From Alicyclobacillus herbarius DSM 13609 (GTDB taxonomy: Bacteria > Bacillota > Bacilli > Alicyclobacillales > Alicyclobacillaceae), in assembly GCF_000430585.1 (NCBI RefSeq), contig NZ_AUMH01000008.1, forward strand, positions 1 to 64,000: a stretch of DNA of 64,000 nucleotides, given 5' to 3'. The first letter of the stretch is position 1, and every line of letters begins with the position of its first letter. Below the pieces are notes generated by a model, which was not told the origin of the DNA, made no database searches, and saw nothing but the letters and a program-made list of their open reading frames with translations. Shown one piece after another: positions 60,272-64,000 of this stretch. Made by a program: the position numbers and the translations under genes.

Positions 60272-61176
60272 CGTGTCACCCACCTTCCTTGACTGGCGGT
60301 CTGCTCCGCTTTGACAATCAGCTCCATCGTTTCTTGGGCTTCATGGATGGAGCACAGCGTGGCGTGTTCCCCCGTGAGCACGGCTGTGTGCTGGGCCCGA
60401 TACGTGGTGTCGGAGTCGCAGGGGAGCATTTCGACAGAGTGGTCGACTTGAATCGTGTGGCGCACCAGATCTGCCCGGTACGTATGCGTGTCTGTGTTGA
60501 CCAGGACCTCTCGCCGACGGAATCGGTCAAGGTAGTTTATTTGTATGTTTACGATGGGGCATTGGTTCGTACTCATAAGGAGTGCAAAGGCATCATCGCT
60601 GTCAATTTCCAGGTGGCTGTAATGACCACCGATAGCGGTGATTCTTGTCCATGGACCGAACAGCCACTGCACATAATCCAGTTCGTGGCTGAGATCCCGC
60701 AGGACTCCTCCTCCTTCACTGCGCTTCGAAGAATAATGGTTCCGGTAGTCGTCCGGGCGCCACGTCGGCAGATATTGTCCCGCGTACACTTGTGCAGAGA
60801 GGATAGACTGTCCCTCAAGGTGCGACCTGAGTTGCTGCAGAACAGGGTGGAACCTGAGGTTGTAACCCACAAACACCTTCTTTGGTGGATGGAGTGGCAG
60901 TCTGTACGGGGTTGCAAACAACGGCTTTTCAATGAGCACAACCCCATCATATGCTTGCGCAGACAGTTCAGCGAACGTGCCGTAGTGTTCGGATGTCCGA
61001 TTGGCGATGACGACGTACCCCGGTTGGAACGTCTCCAGTGCATCTTTCACCGTCCGAAACACAGGAAAAGGACAACCATCACGGTGGCTCACCACGGCGA
61101 CCGGACACCCGAGTTCGGCGAGAATCCGACCGTGCCGTTGTCCAATCGATCCAAACCCGACGATGAGAGCGTTCAT
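60268..61176 (-). CDS. ptmF: Gfo/Idh/MocA-family oxidoreductase, PtmF-like
   Basis: 302 residues; ATG 61176 overlaps the ptmE stop (ATGA), with GAGGTG upstream. Rossmann motif IVGFGSIGQRHGRIL, catalytic Lys in VLIEKPLF, LRDLSHELDYVQWLFG. Sits between ptmE and legF, as in Campylobacter legionaminate loci. There PtmF was proposed to help provide glucosamine-phosphate; I recall the role only roughly. Confidence 0.83.
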   Translation of the reverse strand: MNALIVGFGSIGQRHGRILAELGCPVAVVSHRDGCPFPVFRTVKDALETFQPGYVVIANRTSEHYGTFAELSAQAYDGVVLIEKPLFATPYRLPLHPPKKVFVGYNLRFHPVLQQLRSHLEGQSILSAQVYAGQYLPTWRPDDYRNHYSSKRSEGGGVLRDLSHELDYVQWLFGPWTRITAIGGHYSHLEIDSDDAFALLMSTNQCPIVNIQINYLDRFRRREVLVNTDTHTYRADLVRHTIQVDHSVEMLPCDSDTTYRAQHTAVLTGEHATLCSIHEAQETMELIVKAEQTASQGRWVTR

Positions 61177-62222
61177 GAGAACACCTCACCATACTCTTGG
61201 TTGGCCCTCACATAATCGTCCATCTTCCCGATGTCTAGCCAGTATTCTCGAATCGGAAAGACACTCACCGGATGACCTTGTGAAAGGAGGAGGTGAAACA
61301 GATTGGTCATATCTGTGTACCTGTCTTTCGGGACCAGAGATATCGTTTGTGGTTCTAGAACATAGATACCGGCATTGATAAACATGCGCTGAACCGGCTT
61401 TTCTTCCACGCCGACAAAGCGGTGACCATCCACCTGCACAACTCCGTAGGGAATGGTGTGGGTATGTTGTCGGATGCACATGGTTGCCATGCTTCGATTT
61501 TGGGCATGAAACTCCAGCAGCTGACTGAAGTCGACGCTCGTCAACAGGTCCCCGTTCATCACAATAAACGGCAGGCGTGGTTCATCTGGAAGCAGGGACA
61601 GTGCACCGGCAGTGCCCAGGCGCTTCACTTCACGAAGGTACTCAATTTGCACTCCCCATTTACTGCCGTCGCCAAAATAACTCTCAATCATATCCGCTCT
61701 GTAGTTGACCGAGAAGAAGAATCGACAGAACGAGTGAGCGATGAGAGACTCCAAAATGATTTCCAGGATAGGTTTCGGGCCGACTTTGAGCAACGGTTTC
61801 GGGCATTCGTCGGTGAGCGGGGCGAGTCGTGTACCCAACCCTCCGGCCATGATCACGACCCAGTTTTCCCGTTTCGGGGATTGGACAAAATCTTCAAATA
61901 CCTCCAAACCGATAACTCGACCTAGCCCATCGAGTACGGGAATCCGTCGAATTCCTTGACGGATCATTATGGAAAATACCGTCTGTGACGACGTGCCCTG
62001 GGTCATCACGATGGGATTTTTGTTCATGACCAAGTGAACAGGTTCATGCAAGCCGATCCCGTGCAAGATGGCCCGCCGCACGTCGCCATCCGTCACGGTT
62101 CCCAGCAATCGTGCGTTTGTATCCACCACCAGGGCAATTTGTCTCGCATCCGCGTCGATAATCTGGATGGTCTCTTCCAACGAATCCGTAGGGGCCACCA
62201 AGATATGGTTGCACATTCTCAC
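61173..62222 (-). CDS. ptmE: glucosamine-1-phosphate guanylyltransferase-like protein with CBS domains, PtmE
   Basis: 349 residues. GTG 62222 is chosen because AAAGGTGA lies about six bases upstream; TTG 62228 is too close to it. Two CBS motifs (about 1-115, VTDGDVRRAIL, RRIPVLD) precede a nucleotidyltransferase domain (about 120-345) with MAGGLGTRLAPLTDECPKPL and VMNGDLL. The same fusion is found in PtmE, which makes GDP-sugar for LegB. First gene of the minus-strand block. Confidence 0.87.
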   Translation of the reverse strand: MRMCNHILVAPTDSLEETIQIIDADARQIALVVDTNARLLGTVTDGDVRRAILHGIGLHEPVHLVMNKNPIVMTQGTSSQTVFSIMIRQGIRRIPVLDGLGRVIGLEVFEDFVQSPKRENWVVIMAGGLGTRLAPLTDECPKPLLKVGPKPILEIILESLIAHSFCRFFFSVNYRADMIESYFGDGSKWGVQIEYLREVKRLGTAGALSLLPDEPRLPFIVMNGDLLTSVDFSQLLEFHAQNRSMATMCIRQHTHTIPYGVVQVDGHRFVGVEEKPVQRMFINAGIYVLEPQTISLVPKDRYTDMTNLFHLLLSQGHPVSVFPIREYWLDIGKMDDYVRANQEYGEVFS

Positions 62223-62310
62223 GGACAATCACCTTTCCTGGTAAATCAATTCCTAGGTACGTCGGCCCTGGAAGACGGAATCCAGGGCCAGACGCACAAC
62301 TACGAAGGAA

Positions 62311-62985
62311 TTACACATGGCCCTGCGCGAACGTCAGCAGGGTGCTGCCGGCCGCATCTGCCTTTTTCGACGCGATCCGTGCGTATTTGGTAAACCGCCC
62401 TGGTGTGAAGGTGAAGATTTTTCCTGCGGTCAGGGTTTGTACCGTCGAACCAGGATCGTCGTACCAATTTGTTGCATCGGCACTCAGCTGGATCTTCGCG
62501 TTGATGTTTCCCGTTGCGCCCGCATTTTGCACTGTAAATGTGAAGGCCGATAGTTGAAGTACGTTTTGGGTGAACCCAAACCCATAGGTTGCAGTGGAGG
62601 AGACTACGCGTGTCGAAGCGGTGCTCACCGTGGCACGGCCCCCAAGTTGCACATACGGTGCCGTGGATGCGATGGACTGAACGAACGTAACCCGCAGCAG
62701 AGAGGCCAACGACTGGAACACGCGCGCCCTCAGGTTGGACTGAGCCGACTGGAACACGCCAGCCTGCAAGAGCGAGTGGGCGGACTGGAACACGCGCGCC
62801 CTCAGGTTGGACTGAGCCGACTGGAACACGCCAGCCTGCAGGAGCGAGTGGGCGGACTGGAACACACGCGCCCTCAGGTTAGATTGAGCCGACTGGAATA
62901 CCTGTGTTCGCAAATTGGATGCGGTCGTCTGGAACACTTGCGTCAAGAACGACGAAGCCACTTCTGAAAAGACTTTGGTAGCCAA
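62311..62985 (-). CDS. repeat protein with a possible DUF6385 C-terminal domain
   Basis: 224 residues; TTG start with AAGGAG about ten bases upstream. Residues about 10-95 are a run of 12-residue units of the form VFQSAQSNLRAR and VFQSAHSLLQAG, predicted helical or coiled. Residues about 115-224 form a beta-rich domain (FTFTVQNAG, IQLSADATNWYDD, YARIASKKADAAG) resembling what I know as DUF6385. No signal peptide. It lies between the legionaminate genes and a glycosyltransferase, so a cell-surface or glycan-acceptor role is possible, but nothing proves it. Confidence 0.78.
   Translation of the reverse strand: MATKVFSEVASSFLTQVFQTTASNLRTQVFQSAQSNLRARVFQSAHSLLQAGVFQSAQSNLRARVFQSAHSLLQAGVFQSAQSNLRARVFQSLASLLRVTFVQSIASTAPYVQLGGRATVSTASTRVVSSTATYGFGFTQNVLQLSAFTFTVQNAGATGNINAKIQLSADATNWYDDPGSTVQTLTAGKIFTFTPGRFTKYARIASKKADAAGSTLLTFAQGHV
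62711..62926. repeat. tandem 72-bp coding repeat (three units)
   Basis: Units begin at 62711, 62783 and 62855 with GACTGGAACAC; the first two are almost identical and the third has drifted. 72 bases equal two 12-residue protein units, so copy-number change keeps the frame. Confidence 0.9.
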
Positions 62986-63211
62986 TACCTTTCATCTCCT
63001 TGTGTAGTTAGTCAACCAAAAAGCTGAAGATCAACGGCTTTGACACGAACAATATCAGCCTCACCGTAAATCATGTCCTTGTTCGGGGCGGCACTGACCC
63101 GATGGACTGTCTATTTACGTGCCTTTGACATATAATGCGGGGAGCTTTCGTGGAACAACGACATACGCCGCTAACCAAATGTTTAATTTTCGTTTTTGGG
63201 GGGATGAGGCG

Positions 63212-64000
63212 GTGCTTGTTTTCAACCCTTCGCTTTCGGTCTGTATTATCTGCCGGGATGAAGCAGAGAACCTTGCGCGCCTTCTTCCAACGGTGACTTC
63301 ATTCGCAGACGAAATCGTCGTGGTAGATACGGGTTCGTCGGATCAATCGGTGACGATAGCGAGGCGTTATGGGGCAAAAGTGATTGATTCCCCGTGGGCA
63401 GATGATTTCAGTGCTGCGCGTAATACGGCGCTTCGACACGCTACGCGGACGTGGGTTCTGTGTCTGGACTGTGACGATGAGATCCCTGCGGAATCCATGG
63501 AACGAATTCAATCATTCATTCGCACAACTTCTGCAGAGGGGGCGTATTTACGCTATGAAAGTCCTGTTGTGGCGCACGGTGAGCAAGCAACCGTTGTCGA
63601 TTACAAGTTGATGTTGTTTCGAAACCGGAGACACTATAAGTTCCGAGGGCGGATCCATGAGACGGTGGATGAATCCTTGGCTGAGAGGGTTCCTCTGTCG
63701 GAAATTCCAGTGTCCGACATTCTCATTCGGCACCACGGGTATGAGGACCCGTGTTCCATGAAGGCAAAATATGAACGGAATTTACGAATTATCCGGTCCA
63801 TGGCGGACGGAGAAAAGGACCACACTTTTCTTCGTTACTGCGAAGGGGTGTGTCATATCGAAGGGCTTCAATACGAAGCGGCGCTGGCGTCCCTTCGTCC
63901 CCTCAAATCTGCATGGTCCCCGGCAAATCCCTTGCATTCCGATGTTCTCTATAAGCTGGTCATCTGTTTGTACGAACTGGGCAAACTGGACGAGGCTCAG
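63212..64000 (+). CDS. family 2 glycosyltransferase with a helical (TPR-like) tail, partial
   Basis: 263 residues to the window edge; the C-terminus is missing. GTG 63212 has GGGGGGATGAGG upstream. SLSVCIICRDEAENLARLL start, VVDTGSSDQS (nucleotide binding), ARNTALRHATRTWVLCLDCD DE metal region and FRGRIHETVDESL near residue 155 match the GT2 group that includes SunS-like and WaaE-like enzymes. After about residue 200, helical repeats begin (YEAALASLRPLKS). Likely to transfer a sugar to a surface protein or glycan, perhaps connected with the legionaminate pathway. Confidence 0.88.
   Translation, partial: MLVFNPSLSVCIICRDEAENLARLLPTVTSFADEIVVVDTGSSDQSVTIARRYGAKVIDSPWADDFSAARNTALRHATRTWVLCLDCDDEIPAESMERIQSFIRTTSAEGAYLRYESPVVAHGEQATVVDYKLMLFRNRRHYKFRGRIHETVDESLAERVPLSEIPVSDILIRHHGYEDPCSMKAKYERNLRIIRSMADGEKDHTFLRYCEGVCHIEGLQYEAALASLRPLKSAWSPANPLHSDVLYKLVICLYELGKLDEAQ

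Noticed and set aside
60232-61215. 327-residue plus-strand ORF
   Set aside because: Antisense shadow of ptmF; the minus strand has coupled ATGA overlaps and Gfo/Idh motifs.
63127-63139. TTGACA directly abutting TATAAT before the glycosyltransferase gene
   Set aside because: The two boxes are adjacent with no spacer, so they cannot form one sigma-A promoter; only the TATAAT might be used, with a poor -35.

Overview
The window looks like chromosome of a Gram-positive, low-to-mid GC Firmicute of the Alicyclobacillus type. This is inferred from strong AGGAGG-type ribosome sites, many GTG/TTG starts, lipoprotein-type solute-binding proteins, PRD-type MtlR control, a signal-less GH9 cellulase resembling Alicyclobacillus acidocaldarius Cel9A, and YesL and MsmEFG-like families. 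I found no rRNA, tRNA, CRISPR array, phage or intact insertion sequence. Almost everything is carbohydrate uptake and breakdown, followed by a sugar-acid (legionaminate) biosynthesis locus at the right end.

Layout. 1-2.5 kb: a glutamine-rich protein with three near-identical 50-residue repeats (minus) and a zinc alcohol dehydrogenase. 2.5-7.9 kb: complete mannitol PTS operon mtlA-mtlR-mtlF-mtlD. 8.0-13.7 kb: an AT-richer alpha-galactoside unit (LacI regulator, ABC permease, binding protein, permease, GH4 alpha-galactosidase), followed by a frameshifted LysR-type regulator remnant. 14.5-18.1 kb (minus): GH36 alpha-galactosidase and a ROK/XylR-type regulator. 18.3-28.2 kb: ABC transporter, GH3 beta-glycosidase, sorbitol/xylitol-type dehydrogenase, GH42 beta-galactosidase and intracellular GH10 xylanase. 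28.2-28.6 kb: a gene-poor gap holding a strong promoter, a perfect hairpin and a 31-codon minus-strand ORF with an excellent ribosome site. 28.6-38.3 kb: a sugar-acid operon (two Gfo/Idh dehydrogenases, GntR/FCD regulator, GlucD-like enolase-superfamily dehydratase, SDR, short uronate isomerase, ABC transporter). 38.3-39.8 kb (minus): YesL-like membrane protein and a polysaccharide deacetylase. 40.2-48.1 kb: an Opp-type ABC transporter followed by a cytosolic GH9 glucanase. 48.1-53.5 kb: xylB, class I xylA and a GH31 alpha-xylosidase behind a promoter carrying a XylR-like operator.

53.6-62.2 kb: a full legionaminic acid pathway in two convergent blocks, legB-legC-legG-legI-legH (plus) and ptmE-ptmF-legF-ptmA (minus). 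It is followed by a repeat protein with a possible DUF6385 C-terminus (minus) and the start of a family 2 glycosyltransferase that runs off the right edge.

How it works together: ABC transporters import plant-derived oligosaccharides (galactosides, xylo-oligosaccharides, cello-oligosaccharides, uronates). Cytosolic glycosidases without signal peptides cut them, and xylose passes through XylA/XylB. None of the three MalEFG-type transporters has its own ATPase gene here, so a shared MsmX-like ATPase elsewhere is implied. The most novel-looking items are (a) a predicted uronate route using isomerase, SDR and enolase-superfamily dehydratase in place of the usual UxaB/UxaA or UxuB/UxuA, and (b) the small-peptide/convergent-promoter locus at 28.2-28.4 kb.
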